Of a DNA stretch of 64,000 nucleotides, positions 1 through 8,381 are shown piece by piece. Position 1 is the stretch's first letter, and each line of letters opens with the position of its first letter. The position numbers and the translations under genes are program-made. Under the pieces are notes generated by a model. That model had not been told where the DNA came from. It did no database searches and worked only from the letters and a program-made list of their open reading frames with translations. This stretch comes from Pseudomonas azadiae (lineage in GTDB: Bacteria; Pseudomonadota; Gammaproteobacteria; Pseudomonadales; Pseudomonadaceae): positions 1,736,001 through 1,800,000 of the forward strand of contig NZ_JAHSTY010000001.1 in assembly GCF_019145355.1 (NCBI RefSeq), written 5' to 3'.

Positions 1-512
1 AGCCAATCGGCAAATTCGTCGATAAAGCTCTGCTTGAATCCCGCCTCCGCCCAGTTGTTGAAGATAAATCCCAGGTTGGAAAACCCGCATTCCTGCAGGA
101 ACAGGAACCCGTTGATGTCATCTTCATGCCCGCACAACGGGCAGGTGAAGTTGTCGGTGTGGCCGGGCATCCAGTCTTCCAGGCTGTCGAACAGCGCTTC
201 GCCGACTTCCTTCAGGCATTCCGGGCAGCCGGCTTCTTCGAGAAAGCCCTTGGCCGGCGTGTAGATGCAGCGCTTGTAGATGATTTCCAGGCCGTTGATC
301 GGCTCGTTGAACGGCAACGCCTCGGGGTGCAGCACCACCGCGCGGGCACCGTCGGCCAGGGCATAGCCCATGCGGTTGCCGGTGCGCCCGCACGTGGTCA
401 GTTCTTCCTTGACGATGTTCTTGCGCACCAACCAGCGCACGATCGCCCGGGCGCGGGGTTCGTGGACGGGCAAGGTGGAGATTTTCGGGACAAGGATGCT
501 TTGGGAATTCAT
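1..512 (-). CDS. Conserved hypothetical protein, C-terminus beyond window
   Basis: Reading leftward from an ATG at 512, an open frame of 170 codons runs off the left edge, so the C-terminus is missing. The protein starts MNSQSILVPKISTLP and has two CxxC pairs, CPEC and CPLC, about 40 residues apart. That spacing suggests a zinc-binding fold. A more N-terminal TCGRTGNR segment is also seen. Similar proteins are common in Pseudomonas and are sometimes labelled 'sugar ABC transporter ATPase', which nothing here supports: there is no Walker motif. I cannot assign a function. Confidence 0.75.
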   Translation of the reverse strand, partial: MNSQSILVPKISTLPVHEPRARAIVRWLVRKNIVKEELTTCGRTGNRMGYALADGARAVVLHPEALPFNEPINGLEIIYKRCIYTPAKGFLEEAGCPECLKEVGEALFDSLEDWMPGHTDNFTCPLCGHEDDINGFLFLQECGFSNLGFIFNNWAEAGFKQSFIDEFADW

Positions 513-542
513 GGGAGTCCTGCGGTGTGACCACTGGCGTCA

Positions 543-615
543 TCGCGGGCAAGCCCGGCTCCCACCAATTTGACTGTGTTCACAAATCAAAATGTGGGAG
601 CGGGCTTGCTCGCGA
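543..615. repeat. REP pair (inverted)
   Basis: Two REP units face each other: TCGCGGGCAAGCCCGGCTCC at 543-562 and its inverted counterpart GTGGGAGCGGGCTTGCTCGC at 594-613. This is the P. fluorescens-type extragenic palindrome, lying between two convergently ending or unrelated genes. Confidence 0.85.
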
Positions 616-658
616 AGAGGCCCTGAAGGCTGGCAGCTTAATCCCTGAAAAAATCAGG

Positions 659-1426
659 TCAAGCACTCAAATACCGTGCAATCAACGCAATCCCGCTCGC
701 CAGCACCAACCAGGTCACCACCCTTACAAATGCCTCACGGGACATCCGCATCGTTAGCCTGCGCCCGCACCACAGCCCCAGCGCCATCGCCGGCAACAGG
801 CAAACCGCCAACATCAATAAGGGCAGATCCGCATACACCCCGGCAATCAGGAACAAGCTCAAGCGCACCACCGTGCTGCAACTGATCAGCGCGCTTTGCG
901 TGGCCCGCGCCGCGTCCTTGGGCAAGCGGCTATTCAAATAGATCGCATATAAAAAGCCGCCGCTGCCGAACAACGCGCCAAATAATCCGCCGACCGTGCC
1001 CATGGGCATCGACCAGCCCGCCGCCAACTGCGTGGGCCGCACCTTTACCGCCAGGCTGTAGATCGCGTAGGCGCTGATAAACAGGCCCATCAACAACAGC
1101 AGCAGGTCCGAATGCAGGTTGAGCAGGAACACCACGCCCACTGTGCAACCTATCGCCATGCACGGCAGCAATCGCAGCAGTTCCGATTTGTTCACGTCCC
1201 GCCGCGATTGCAGCAGGTTGCCGAACGCCGCGACAAAGTCCAGCAGCACCAGCAGCGGGATGATCTTCGACAGCGGCATGAACAGAATCAGCAGCGGCCC
1301 CGCCACCAACGCTGTACCGAAGCCGGCGATGCCAAACACGATGTACGCCACGACAATGCCCAGACCGATAATCAGCCAATCCACACCGCCAAACGACCAC
1401 TGACTCATCAGCTCAACCGGGCTCAT
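659..1426 (-). CDS. TSUP (TauE/SafE) family membrane permease
   Basis: A 255-residue, very hydrophobic protein with about eight predicted membrane segments and two glycine-rich half-repeats (FGIAGFGTALVAGPLL near the N-terminus, GGLFGALFGSGGF near residue 150). This duplicated pattern is typical of the TSUP family, which exports sulfite, sulfoacetate or other organosulfur anions across the inner membrane. The ATG at 1426 is preferred because AAGGA lies 7 bases upstream; a TTG two codons earlier is also open. It is divergent from a damaged LysR regulator, the usual arrangement for a transporter with its own regulator. The substrate cannot be read from sequence. Confidence 0.85.
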   Translation of the reverse strand: MSPVELMSQWSFGGVDWLIIGLGIVVAYIVFGIAGFGTALVAGPLLILFMPLSKIIPLLVLLDFVAAFGNLLQSRRDVNKSELLRLLPCMAIGCTVGVVFLLNLHSDLLLLLMGLFISAYAIYSLAVKVRPTQLAAGWSMPMGTVGGLFGALFGSGGFLYAIYLNSRLPKDAARATQSALISCSTVVRLSLFLIAGVYADLPLLMLAVCLLPAMALGLWCGRRLTMRMSREAFVRVVTWLVLASGIALIARYLSA

Positions 1427-1524
1427 GGGCAATTCCTTATTCGAGAGCGCTTCACTTTAGCCATTGGCGAGGGATGCGACTAATATCTTCAGAGCCTGCG
1501 ACCTATCTTGAAAAGGCATGACGC

Positions 1525-1905
1525 ATGATTTCCACCCGCCAACTGCGTTACTTCGTTGAAATCGTCGACAGCGGCAGCTTCAGTGCCGCCGCCGAACGCC
1601 TGTTCGTGGCGCAATCGGCCTTGAGCCGACAGATCAAGGCCATGGAAACCCAACTGCAGATCGCGCTGTTCGAACGCACCGCGCGTCAGCCCCGGCTTAC
1701 GGCGGCGGGTGAAGCGTTGTACCCACGAGCAGCCGGCTTCGGTATTGCCTTGTTACCAAAATCCATGCGGGACATCGCCCCCGCCAACCTGCACTTTTTG
1801 CCCCTGGCCGATCCGGACTGCCTCGGCACCGTGGCCCTGGCCTGCGCGCAGGCACCCAGCGCGCTGGTGGAGCAGTTCTGTCAAACCTTGCACGAATGCC
1901 TATAA
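1525..1905 (+). pseudogene. LysR-type regulator with large internal deletion
   Basis: Residues 1-68 are a complete LysR winged-helix N-terminus (MISTRQLRYFVEIVDSGSFS..., then SALSRQIKAME). At about residue 69 the sequence jumps straight to what is normally the extreme C-terminus (AGFGIALLPKSM...). The product is 126 residues instead of about 300, so roughly 170 residues of the effector-binding domain are missing, yet the frame is kept. The junction lies near 1725-1735. The gene diverges from the TSUP permease and was probably its regulator. A dimer with only the DNA-binding head could still bind, so residual function is possible. An assembly deletion is the main alternative. Confidence 0.85.
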
Positions 1906-1915
1906 ACTGCCGACC

Positions 1916-3295
1916 ATGATTAAAGATCCCTTTGCCCGACTGGGCCTGGACCGCGAAGTCCTGACTGTCAGCCAGCTCAACGGCCGCGCGCGGGTGTTGC
2001 TGGAAGACGTATTCACCAATATCTGGGTCGAAGGCGAGATCTCCAACCTCGCCCGCCCGGCTTCCGGCCATGTGTATTTCACCCTCAAGGACAGCGGCGC
2101 CCAGGTACGTTGCGCACTGTTCCGCAACAATGCGGCGCGCGTGCGCCAGGCGTTGAAGGACGGCCTGGCGGTAAAAGTGCGCGGCAAGGTCTCGTTGTTC
2201 GAGGGCCGTGGCGATTACCAACTGATCCTCGATACCGTGGAGCCGGCCGGTGACGGTGCTTTGCGCCTGGCGTTCGATGCGCTGAAAGAAAAGCTCAGCG
2301 CCGAGGGCCTGTTCAGCGCCGAGCGCAAGGTGCCACTGCCGGCGCATCCTCGGCGCATTGGCATTATCAGTTCGCCGACCGGTGCGGTGATCCGCGACAT
2401 TATCAGCGTGTTCCGCCGCCGCGCACCGAACATCGAACTGACCCTGATCCCCACCGCCGTGCAAGGCCGCGAAGCCATCACGCAGATCGTACGGGCACTG
2501 AAACTCGCCGACGCCCGCGGCTTTGACGCGCTGATCCTGGCCCGTGGCGGCGGTTCGCTGGAAGACCTCTGGTGCTTCAACGAAGAGGCCGTGGCCCGGG
2601 CGGTAGATGCCTGCGTTACGCCCATCGTCAGCGCGGTCGGGCATGAAACCGATGTGTCGATCAGCGACTTCGTGGCGGACGTGCGCGCCCCTACCCCGTC
2701 CGCCGCCGCTGAACTGCTGGCACCGGACGCCAGCCACCTGGTGCGTCAAGTCGAGAACTTGCACCGCCGCCTGGTGATGCTGATGCGCAACCGCCTGCGC
2801 CATGACCGCCTGCGCCTGGAGGGCATGGCCCGGCGCCTGCGCCACCCCGGCGAACGCCTGCGCCAGCAGGCACAGCGCTTGGATGATCTGGACATGCGTC
2901 TGCGCCGCGCTTTCGAGCGTAGCCTCAATACCCGTCGCGAACGCCTGATCCGCCTGGAAACCCGCCTCGCCGGCCAACATCCGGGCCGTCAACTGGCTCT
3001 GCTGCGCCAGCGCCTGGACAGCCTCGCCGAACGCCTGCCCCGCGCCATGCGCGAAGGCCTCAAGGGGCGGCGCCTGCAACTGCAAAGCCAGGTGCAGACG
3101 CTGCACGTGGTCAGCCCATTGGCAACGCTGGGCCGTGGCTACAGCATCTTGCTGGACGAGCGCGGCCAGGCGATTCGCGATGCAGCGCAAACCCAAACCG
3201 GCCAGCGCCTGACCGCGCGCCTCGGTGAAGGCCAATTGCAAGTGCGGGTGGAAGACAACCACCTGACACCTGTCACCCTTTCGTTATTGGATTGA
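1916..3295 (+). CDS. xseA: Exodeoxyribonuclease VII large subunit
   Basis: A 459-residue protein that, with XseB, forms exonuclease VII, which degrades single-stranded DNA from both ends in repair and recombination. The N-terminal OB fold (about residues 15-110) is followed by the catalytic core with LILARGGGSLEDLWCFNEE and VGHETDVSISDF. A long Arg/Leu-rich coiled coil (about 265-400) follows, with a C-terminal GRGYSILLDERG segment. Length and order match the family. The start is the ATG at 1916, 11 bases after the broken LysR gene. xseB is not in the window. The M23 peptidase gene follows after 3 bases, so the two are probably cotranscribed. Confidence 0.97.
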   Translation: MIKDPFARLGLDREVLTVSQLNGRARVLLEDVFTNIWVEGEISNLARPASGHVYFTLKDSGAQVRCALFRNNAARVRQALKDGLAVKVRGKVSLFEGRGDYQLILDTVEPAGDGALRLAFDALKEKLSAEGLFSAERKVPLPAHPRRIGIISSPTGAVIRDIISVFRRRAPNIELTLIPTAVQGREAITQIVRALKLADARGFDALILARGGGSLEDLWCFNEEAVARAVDACVTPIVSAVGHETDVSISDFVADVRAPTPSAAAELLAPDASHLVRQVENLHRRLVMLMRNRLRHDRLRLEGMARRLRHPGERLRQQAQRLDDLDMRLRRAFERSLNTRRERLIRLETRLAGQHPGRQLALLRQRLDSLAERLPRAMREGLKGRRLQLQSQVQTLHVVSPLATLGRGYSILLDERGQAIRDAAQTQTGQRLTARLGEGQLQVRVEDNHLTPVTLSLLD

Positions 3296-3298
3296 TTG

Positions 3299-4120
3299 AT
3301 GCCACGTCTCTTTAGCCTGCTGATGTTGTTTTGCCTTGCCTTCAACGCCCACGCCGACAGCTACATCACCCGCACCTTGAACAAACCGGTGCCGGGTGGC
3401 GTGGCCGTCGTCGAGCTGGGTCCTGCGGCGGCGGCCCCTAAAGCCACGTACCAGGGCAAGCCCGTGCTGGTGGTAAAGGAGGCGGATACCTGGCTGGCGG
3501 TCGTCGGCATCCCGTTGACGGTCAAGCCGGGCAACGAGCGCATCAGCAGCGGTGGACGCACCTTGCCGTTTATCGTCGGTTACAAAAAATACCCGGAACA
3601 GCGCATCACCCTGAAAAACAAAAGCCAGGTGAATCCTGAACCGGCGCAGCTAAAGCGCATCGAGGCGGAGCTGGCGGTGCAGATCAAGGCCTACCGCAGT
3701 TTCAGCCCGAACCTGCCGAGCAACCTGGTGCTGGACAAACCGGTAAACGGGCCGCTGTCGAGCAAGTTTGGTGTGCGACGTTTCTTTAACGGTGAAGAGC
3801 GCAACCCCCATTCGGGCCTGGACTTCGCCGTGCCCGCCGGCACGCCGATCAAGACCCCGGCGAACGGTAAAGTGATTCTGGTCGGCAACTATTTCTTCAA
3901 CGGCAACACGGTGTTCGTCGACCACGGCCAGGGCTTTATCAGCATGTTCTGCCACATGTCAAAGATTGACGTGAAAGTGGGCCAGCAACTGGCGCGCGGC
4001 GCGGTGGTGGGGAAGGTCGGCTCGACGGGCCGCGCGACCGGGCCGCATATGCACTGGAATGTCAGCCTGAACGATGCGCGGGTCGATCCGGCGATCTTTA
4101 TCGGAGCGTTCCAGCCCTGA
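3299..4120 (+). CDS. Secreted M23-family metallopeptidase (LytM domain)
   Basis: A 273-residue exported protein with a signal peptide ending AFNAHA (about residues 1-19), a beta-rich middle region, and a C-terminal LytM/M23 domain. The zinc-ligand motifs are visible: HSGLDFAVPAGTPI and GPHMHWNVSL, with the HM in the FCHMSKID loop. Family members cut peptidoglycan cross-bridges in the periplasm or activate amidases; all expected histidines are present, so it should be an active enzyme. The ATG at 3299 follows the xseA stop by 3 bases; a TTG at 3296 is the only nearby alternative. The physiological substrate is not known. Confidence 0.9.
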   Translation: MPRLFSLLMLFCLAFNAHADSYITRTLNKPVPGGVAVVELGPAAAAPKATYQGKPVLVVKEADTWLAVVGIPLTVKPGNERISSGGRTLPFIVGYKKYPEQRITLKNKSQVNPEPAQLKRIEAELAVQIKAYRSFSPNLPSNLVLDKPVNGPLSSKFGVRRFFNGEERNPHSGLDFAVPAGTPIKTPANGKVILVGNYFFNGNTVFVDHGQGFISMFCHMSKIDVKVGQQLARGAVVGKVGSTGRATGPHMHWNVSLNDARVDPAIFIGAFQP

Positions 4121-4143
4121 TATAAAGGGCGAGGCGACGGGCC

Positions 4144-4213
4144 TCATCGCGGGCAAGCCCGGCTCCCACAGGTGAGCGCATTCCAAGTGTGGGAGCTGGC
4201 TTGCCTGCGATGG
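4144..4213. repeat. REP pair (inverted)
   Basis: An inverted pair of REP units, TCATCGCGGGCAAGCCCGGC at 4144-4163 and GTGTGGGAGCTGGCTTGCCT at 4188-4207, with about 20 bases between them. It lies downstream of the M23 peptidase gene. Confidence 0.85.
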
Positions 4214-4381
4214 CGCCAGGCCAGTCGCCTCGATTGCGCGGCTGACAAACGTCACGCAAGCAAAACGCGAACCAGCCAAAAATCCAGCAATAAGATCTCG
4301 CCTAAAATGAAAAAAAAAGAACTTATCTCAATTTTTTTCGACTGCTTGCCATCTTTCACCTCGGCGGTTAGGGTTGAGCTT

Positions 4382-4459
4382 ATGAAAACCTCTCACACCC
4401 TCATTCAGCTCCGCCAGCACCGCAGCCTGTGCCTAGTCAGCGCACGACTGCCAGGCTGA
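4382..4459 (+). CDS. Candidate leucine-rich leader peptide of leuA
   Basis: A 25-codon ORF beginning [19 protein letters not shown] ends 88 bases before leuA. Five of its 25 residues are leucine, plus one Ile and one Val. One Leu uses CTA, a rare codon in this GC-rich genome (others CTC/CTG). CTGCC at 4449-4453, near the end of the ORF, is complementary to GGCAG at 4506-4510, upstream of leuA. A leader ORF that senses charged tRNA-Leu and controls leuA by attenuation or translational coupling is the natural reading, but it is inferred from composition and position only. The Shine-Dalgarno is weak, and an uninvolved small ORF cannot be excluded. Confidence 0.55.
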   Translation: MKTSHTLIQLRQHRSLCLVSARLPG

Positions 4460-4547
4460 ATCGATCTGCCTCGTCTCCAGAAAACATCCCAAAAACAGTT
4501 CTACGGCAGGCCGCCTTTTCTCGGCCCCTACAACAAAGGATTTCCCG

Positions 4548-6227
4548 ATGAGCATGCTCAAAGACCCGTCTTCGAAGTACCGCGCGTTCCCGACCATCGA
4601 TATCCCGGACCGCACCTGGCCTTCGAAAACCATCACCACCGCGCCGATCTGGTGCAGCTCCGACCTGCGTGACGGCAACCAGTCGTTGATCGAGCCGATG
4701 GATGCGGCGAAGAAGCTGCGTTTCTGGAAGACGCTGGTGGCTGTGGGCGTGAAGGAAATCGAAGCCTCGTTCCCGGCCGCGTCGCAAACCGATTTCGACT
4801 TCGTGCGCACCCTGATCGAAGACAACCACATCCCCGAGGACACCACCATCCAGGTGCTGACCCAGGGCCGTGAAGACTTGATCGCGCGCACGTTCGAATC
4901 CCTGCGTGGGGCCAAAAAAGCCATCGTGCATTTGTATAACGCCACGTCGCCGTCGTTCCGCCGCATTGTGTTCAACCAGGACAAGGACGGCATCAAGGCC
5001 ATCGCGGTCAACGCCGCCAAGTTGTTCGTCAAATACGCCGCGCAGCAGCCCGAGACCCAGTGGACCTTCGAATACTCCCCGGAGACCTTCAGCGCCACTG
5101 AGCTGGAGTTCGCCAAGGAAGTCTGTGATGCGGTGATTGAGGTGTGGAACCCGACACCCGAGCACAAGATGATCCTCAACTTGCCGGCCACTGTGGAATG
5201 CGCCACGCCGAATATCTATGCCGACCAGATCGAGTGGTTCGGTCGCCATATCAACCGGCGTGACAGCGTGATCATCAGCCTGCACACCCACAACGACCGT
5301 GGCACCGGCGTGGCCGCCACCGAGCTGGGCCTGATGGCCGGCGCCGACCGTGTCGAAGGCTGCCTGTTCGGCAACGGCGAGCGTACCGGTAATGTCGACC
5401 TGGTCACCGTGGCCTTGAACATGTACACCCAGGGCCTCGACCCGCAGCTGGACTTCTCCGACATCGACGGCGTGCGCAAGGTCGTCGAGGAGTGCAACCA
5501 GATCCAGGTGCACCCACGTCACCCGTATGTCGGCGACCTGGTACACACCGCGTTCTCCGGCTCTCACCAGGACGCGATCCGCAAGGGCTTCTCCCAGCAG
5601 AAAGACGATGCGTTGTGGGAAGTGCCCTACCTGCCGATCGACCCGGCCGACATCGGCCGCAGCTACGAAGCCGTGATCCGCGTGAACAGCCAGTCGGGCA
5701 AGGGCGGCATTGCCTACCTGCTGGAGCAGGAATACGACATCAGCTTGCCGCGCCGCATGCAAATCGAGTTCAGCCAGGTGGTACAGGCCGAAACCGACCG
5801 CGTCGGCCTTGAGATGACCGCGCCGCAGATCTACGCGTTGCTGCAGCGTGAATACCTGCAAGCCAACACCCCGTACGCGCTGGTCAGCCATCGCCTGCAG
5901 GAAGAAAACGGCAACAGCTATGTGGAAGTGGAAGTCTCGGGCAAGGGCCAGGGCGAAACCAACCTGCACTGGAAAGGCAAAGGCAACGGCGCGCTGGAAG
6001 CGCTGGTAGCGGGCTTGCCGATTGGTGTGGAGATCATGGATTACAACGAACATGCGATTGGGGCGGGCACCAACGCTAAAGCGGCGGCGTATATCGAGCT
6101 GCGCGTGAATGGCGAGCGTCCGGTGCATGGCGTGGGAATTGATGAAAACATCACGACCGCGAGCTTCAAGGCGCTGTTCAGTGCGTTGAATCGCTCGTTG
6201 AGCCAGCAGGCAGCGAAAGCGGCGTAA
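4548..6227 (+). CDS. leuA: 2-isopropylmalate synthase
   Basis: A 559-residue enzyme of the first committed step of leucine biosynthesis, condensing acetyl-CoA with 2-oxoisovalerate in the cytoplasm. The HMGL-like TIM barrel shows [20 protein letters not shown] and the metal-site motif [11 protein letters not shown]; the C-terminal LeuA regulatory domain (about 430-559) includes [16 protein letters not shown]. Length fits the long LeuA form of pseudomonads. AAAGGA precedes the ATG by 7 bases. A leucine-rich leader ORF lies upstream, and a strong terminator follows at 6245, so leuA is monocistronic here. leuB, leuC and leuD are elsewhere. Confidence 0.98.
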   Translation: MSMLKDPSSKYRAFPTIDIPDRTWPSKTITTAPIWCSSDLRDGNQSLIEPMDAAKKLRFWKTLVAVGVKEIEASFPAASQTDFDFVRTLIEDNHIPEDTTIQVLTQGREDLIARTFESLRGAKKAIVHLYNATSPSFRRIVFNQDKDGIKAIAVNAAKLFVKYAAQQPETQWTFEYSPETFSATELEFAKEVCDAVIEVWNPTPEHKMILNLPATVECATPNIYADQIEWFGRHINRRDSVIISLHTHNDRGTGVAATELGLMAGADRVEGCLFGNGERTGNVDLVTVALNMYTQGLDPQLDFSDIDGVRKVVEECNQIQVHPRHPYVGDLVHTAFSGSHQDAIRKGFSQQKDDALWEVPYLPIDPADIGRSYEAVIRVNSQSGKGGIAYLLEQEYDISLPRRMQIEFSQVVQAETDRVGLEMTAPQIYALLQREYLQANTPYALVSHRLQEENGNSYVEVEVSGKGQGETNLHWKGKGNGALEALVAGLPIGVEIMDYNEHAIGAGTNAKAAAYIELRVNGERPVHGVGIDENITTASFKALFSALNRSLSQQAAKAA

Positions 6228-6244
6228 CCGGCTGTTGAAATGCG

Positions 6245-6280
6245 AAAGGCCTCTGGGTGAGAACTCAGGGGCCTTTTTTG
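6245..6280 (+). terminator. Rho-independent terminator of leuA
   Basis: AAAGGCCTCTG at 6245-6255 pairs with CAGGGGCCTTT at 6266-6276 (11 bp, one G-T) and runs into TTTTTT. Confidence 0.9.
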
Positions 6281-6326
6281 TTGGCTGGGCTGGCCTCTTC
6301 GCGAGCAAGCCCGCGAAAGCGGTCTG

Positions 6327-7118
6327 TCAGACAAACTGAAAGCTATCGGCATCCAGGTTCGCCGGGAACTTGGTGCGATACGCCGCCAATTCGCCCGCAT
6401 CCAGCTTCACCAGAAACACCCCATCCGCCTCCCCCGCGCTCAGCAAGGTCTCACCCTGGAAATCCAGCACCTGGCTGTCGCCGGTATAAGCAAATCCTTT
6501 CCCATCCGTGCCGACCCGATTCACCGCCGCCACATAACACAAATTCTCGATGGCCCGTGCCGGCAGCAACCGGTTCCAGTGCAACCGCCGCGCACCCGGC
6601 CAATTGGCCGTGTATAGCAACAAGTCGGTGTCCTGAGCATCGCGACTCCACACCGGAAAGCGCAGGTCGTAGCAAATCAGCGGGCGAATACGCCAGCCCT
6701 TACACTCGAACCGCACCTGACGCTCGCCAGGCGTGTAGTGGTCGTGCTCACCCGCCATGCGGAACAGGTGGCGCTTGTCGTAATGCAACACTTCGCCATC
6801 GGGACGCGCCCACAGCAGGCGATTGCGGTGGCTGCCGTCAGCGGCCTGGATAATCACGCTGCCGGTGATCACCGCGTTGTACTTCACCGACTGAGCCTGG
6901 AGCCAATGATGGGTGGGGCCGTTCTCTGGCTCGGCGAGGCTCGCTGACTCCATGGAAAAGCCGGTGGTGAACATCTCGGGCAGCACGATCAGGTCGGCGC
7001 CCCTGGCCTGCTCCAGCAGCCGCTCGAAATGTTCGAGATTGGCCTGGCGGTCGTGCCAGGCCAGGGTGGTCTGCACCAGAGCGATATTCAGGTTGGGCAA
7101 AGCGGTCAAATCACGCAT
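6327..7118 (-). CDS. Omega-amidase (nitrilase superfamily, YafV-like)
   Basis: A 263-residue carbon-nitrogen hydrolase with the full Glu-Lys-Cys triad: E48 in LIVLPEMFTTGF, K115 in LHYDKRHLF and C149 in PLICYDLRFP. YafV-type enzymes hydrolyse 2-oxoglutaramate or 2-oxosuccinamate, the product left when glutamine is the amino donor of a transaminase. The gene overlaps the methionine aminotransferase gene by 13 bases on the same strand. That fits a coupled pair: the aminotransferase makes methionine from its keto acid with glutamine and the amidase pulls the reaction forward. The start is the ATG at 7118. Confidence 0.9.
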   Translation of the reverse strand: MRDLTALPNLNIALVQTTLAWHDRQANLEHFERLLEQARGADLIVLPEMFTTGFSMESASLAEPENGPTHHWLQAQSVKYNAVITGSVIIQAADGSHRNRLLWARPDGEVLHYDKRHLFRMAGEHDHYTPGERQVRFECKGWRIRPLICYDLRFPVWSRDAQDTDLLLYTANWPGARRLHWNRLLPARAIENLCYVAAVNRVGTDGKGFAYTGDSQVLDFQGETLLSAGEADGVFLVKLDAGELAAYRTKFPANLDADSFQFV

Positions 7119-8254
7119 AGTTTTTCGGCTGCCTGTCGCAGCGTGTCCTCGCGTTTGGCAAAGCACAGGCGCACCAGGCGCTGGCCTTGGGGTGGGTTGC
7201 GGTAGAACACCGAGATGGGAATCGACGCCACGCCGTGCTCGCGCGTCATCCATTCGGACATGGCGACATCATCCAGGTCCGGGCGAATCCTGGAATAGTC
7301 CACCAGTTGAAAGTAAGTCCCCGCCGATGGGCTGAAGCTGAACCGCGACGGCGCCAGCAACTGGCAGAACAGGTCGCGCTTGGCCTGGTAGAACGCCGGC
7401 AGCGCAACCACATGCTGCGGGTGCCCGGCCATGAAATCGGCCAGCGCGTACTGCAGCGGCGTCACACCACAGAAACTGACGTATTGATGCACTTTTCGCA
7501 GCTCGGCAGTGAGGGCCGGCGGCGCAACCACATAGCCGGTCTTCCAGCCCGTGACGTGATAAGTCTTGCCGAACGAGCTGACCACGAACGCACGCGGGTA
7601 CAGCTCCTCGTGGGCCAGCACGCTGACGTGGGGCACATCATCGAACACCAGGTGTTCATACACTTCATCGCTAAGCAGATAGATATCACGCCCGCGAATC
7701 AGCTCGGCCAGTTGGTCCAGCTCCCCCCGACTGATCAGCGCGCCGCTGGGATTGTGCGGGCTATTGAGCACAATCATGCGCGTGCGCGGCGACAGCGCGG
7801 CCTTGATGCGTTCGAAATCCAGGCTGAAATCCTGCAAGCCCAACTGCACATGCACGCAGCGCCCGCCGGCCAGTTCTACCGATGGCGCGTAGCTGTCGTA
7901 GCAAGGGTCGAAGATGATCACTTCGTCACCGTTGCGGATAACCGCCTGGATCGCGCAGAAAATGCCCTGCGTGGCGCCGGGCGTAATGGTTACCTCAAGG
8001 TCGGCATCGACCCTGACACTGTAGCTACGGGCAATCTTCGCCGCCACCTGCTGGCGCAGCGCGGGCAAACCGCTCATTGGTGCATATTGGTTATGGCCGC
8101 TGGCGACGTGTCGACCCACGGCGTCGAGCAAGTCTTGAGGGCCATTGAAGTCGGGGAAACCCTGGGACAGATTGATTGCGCCGGTTTCGGCCGCCAACTG
8201 CGACATGCGGGTGAAAATGGTCGTGCCGATGTTCGGCAGCTTGCTGGTGATCAT
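7106..8254 (-). CDS. Methionine aminotransferase, PLP-dependent (YbdL-like)
   Basis: A 382-residue class I/II aminotransferase. PLP-binding features are visible: the Schiff-base lysine K230 in SSFGKTYHVTGWK, NSPHNPSGAL near residue 165, and LSDEVYEHLVF near 194. Length and sequence match YbdL of E. coli, which prefers methionine/KMTB over branched-chain substrates. It is transcribed ahead of, and overlaps, the omega-amidase gene, supporting a glutamine-dependent methionine transaminase role. An upstream in-frame start at 8335 exists, but the ATG at 8254 matches the family N-terminus (MITSKLPNIGTTIFTRMS). Confidence 0.9.
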   Translation of the reverse strand: MITSKLPNIGTTIFTRMSQLAAETGAINLSQGFPDFNGPQDLLDAVGRHVASGHNQYAPMSGLPALRQQVAAKIARSYSVRVDADLEVTITPGATQGIFCAIQAVIRNGDEVIIFDPCYDSYAPSVELAGGRCVHVQLGLQDFSLDFERIKAALSPRTRMIVLNSPHNPSGALISRGELDQLAELIRGRDIYLLSDEVYEHLVFDDVPHVSVLAHEELYPRAFVVSSFGKTYHVTGWKTGYVVAPPALTAELRKVHQYVSFCGVTPLQYALADFMAGHPQHVVALPAFYQAKRDLFCQLLAPSRFSFSPSAGTYFQLVDYSRIRPDLDDVAMSEWMTREHGVASIPISVFYRNPPQGQRLVRLCFAKREDTLRQAAEKLCVI

Positions 8255-8273
8255 GGGAGCGCCCTTCGGGTGA

Positions 8274-8380
8274 GCTGCAAGTTTTAAGCTGCAAGCGACA
8301 AGCTGGTCAACCGTCGCGCACAAAAAAGGGCTCAAACGGAGCCCTTTCTTGCAGCTGGTGGCTTACAACTTGAAGCTGCC
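8274..8380. repeat. Inverted AGCTGCAAG-type repeat around a terminator
   Basis: The left arm 8274-8296 carries GCTGCAAG-TTTTA-AGCTGCAAGC and the right arm 8350-8380 carries CTTGCAGCT...CAACTTGAAGCTGC, flanking the der terminator. Such GCTGCAAGC repeats are scattered intergenically in fluorescent pseudomonads; here they form one large potential stem. Confidence 0.6.
8322..8347 (-). terminator. Rho-independent terminator of der
   Basis: AAAGGGCTC at 8325-8333 pairs with GAGCCCTTT at 8339-8347. Read leftward it ends in a run of T, so it serves the leftward der transcript. Confidence 0.85.
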
Positions 8381-8381
8381 G

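Noticed and set aside
1697..3262. Long open frame antisense to xseA (521 codons)
   Set aside because: A GC-rich shadow of xseA with no family features or ribosome site; xseA is certain.
4437..6308. 623-codon open frame antisense to leuA
   Set aside because: Composition is that of a reverse-strand shadow (His/Gln/Arg/Val rich) and leuA is certain.
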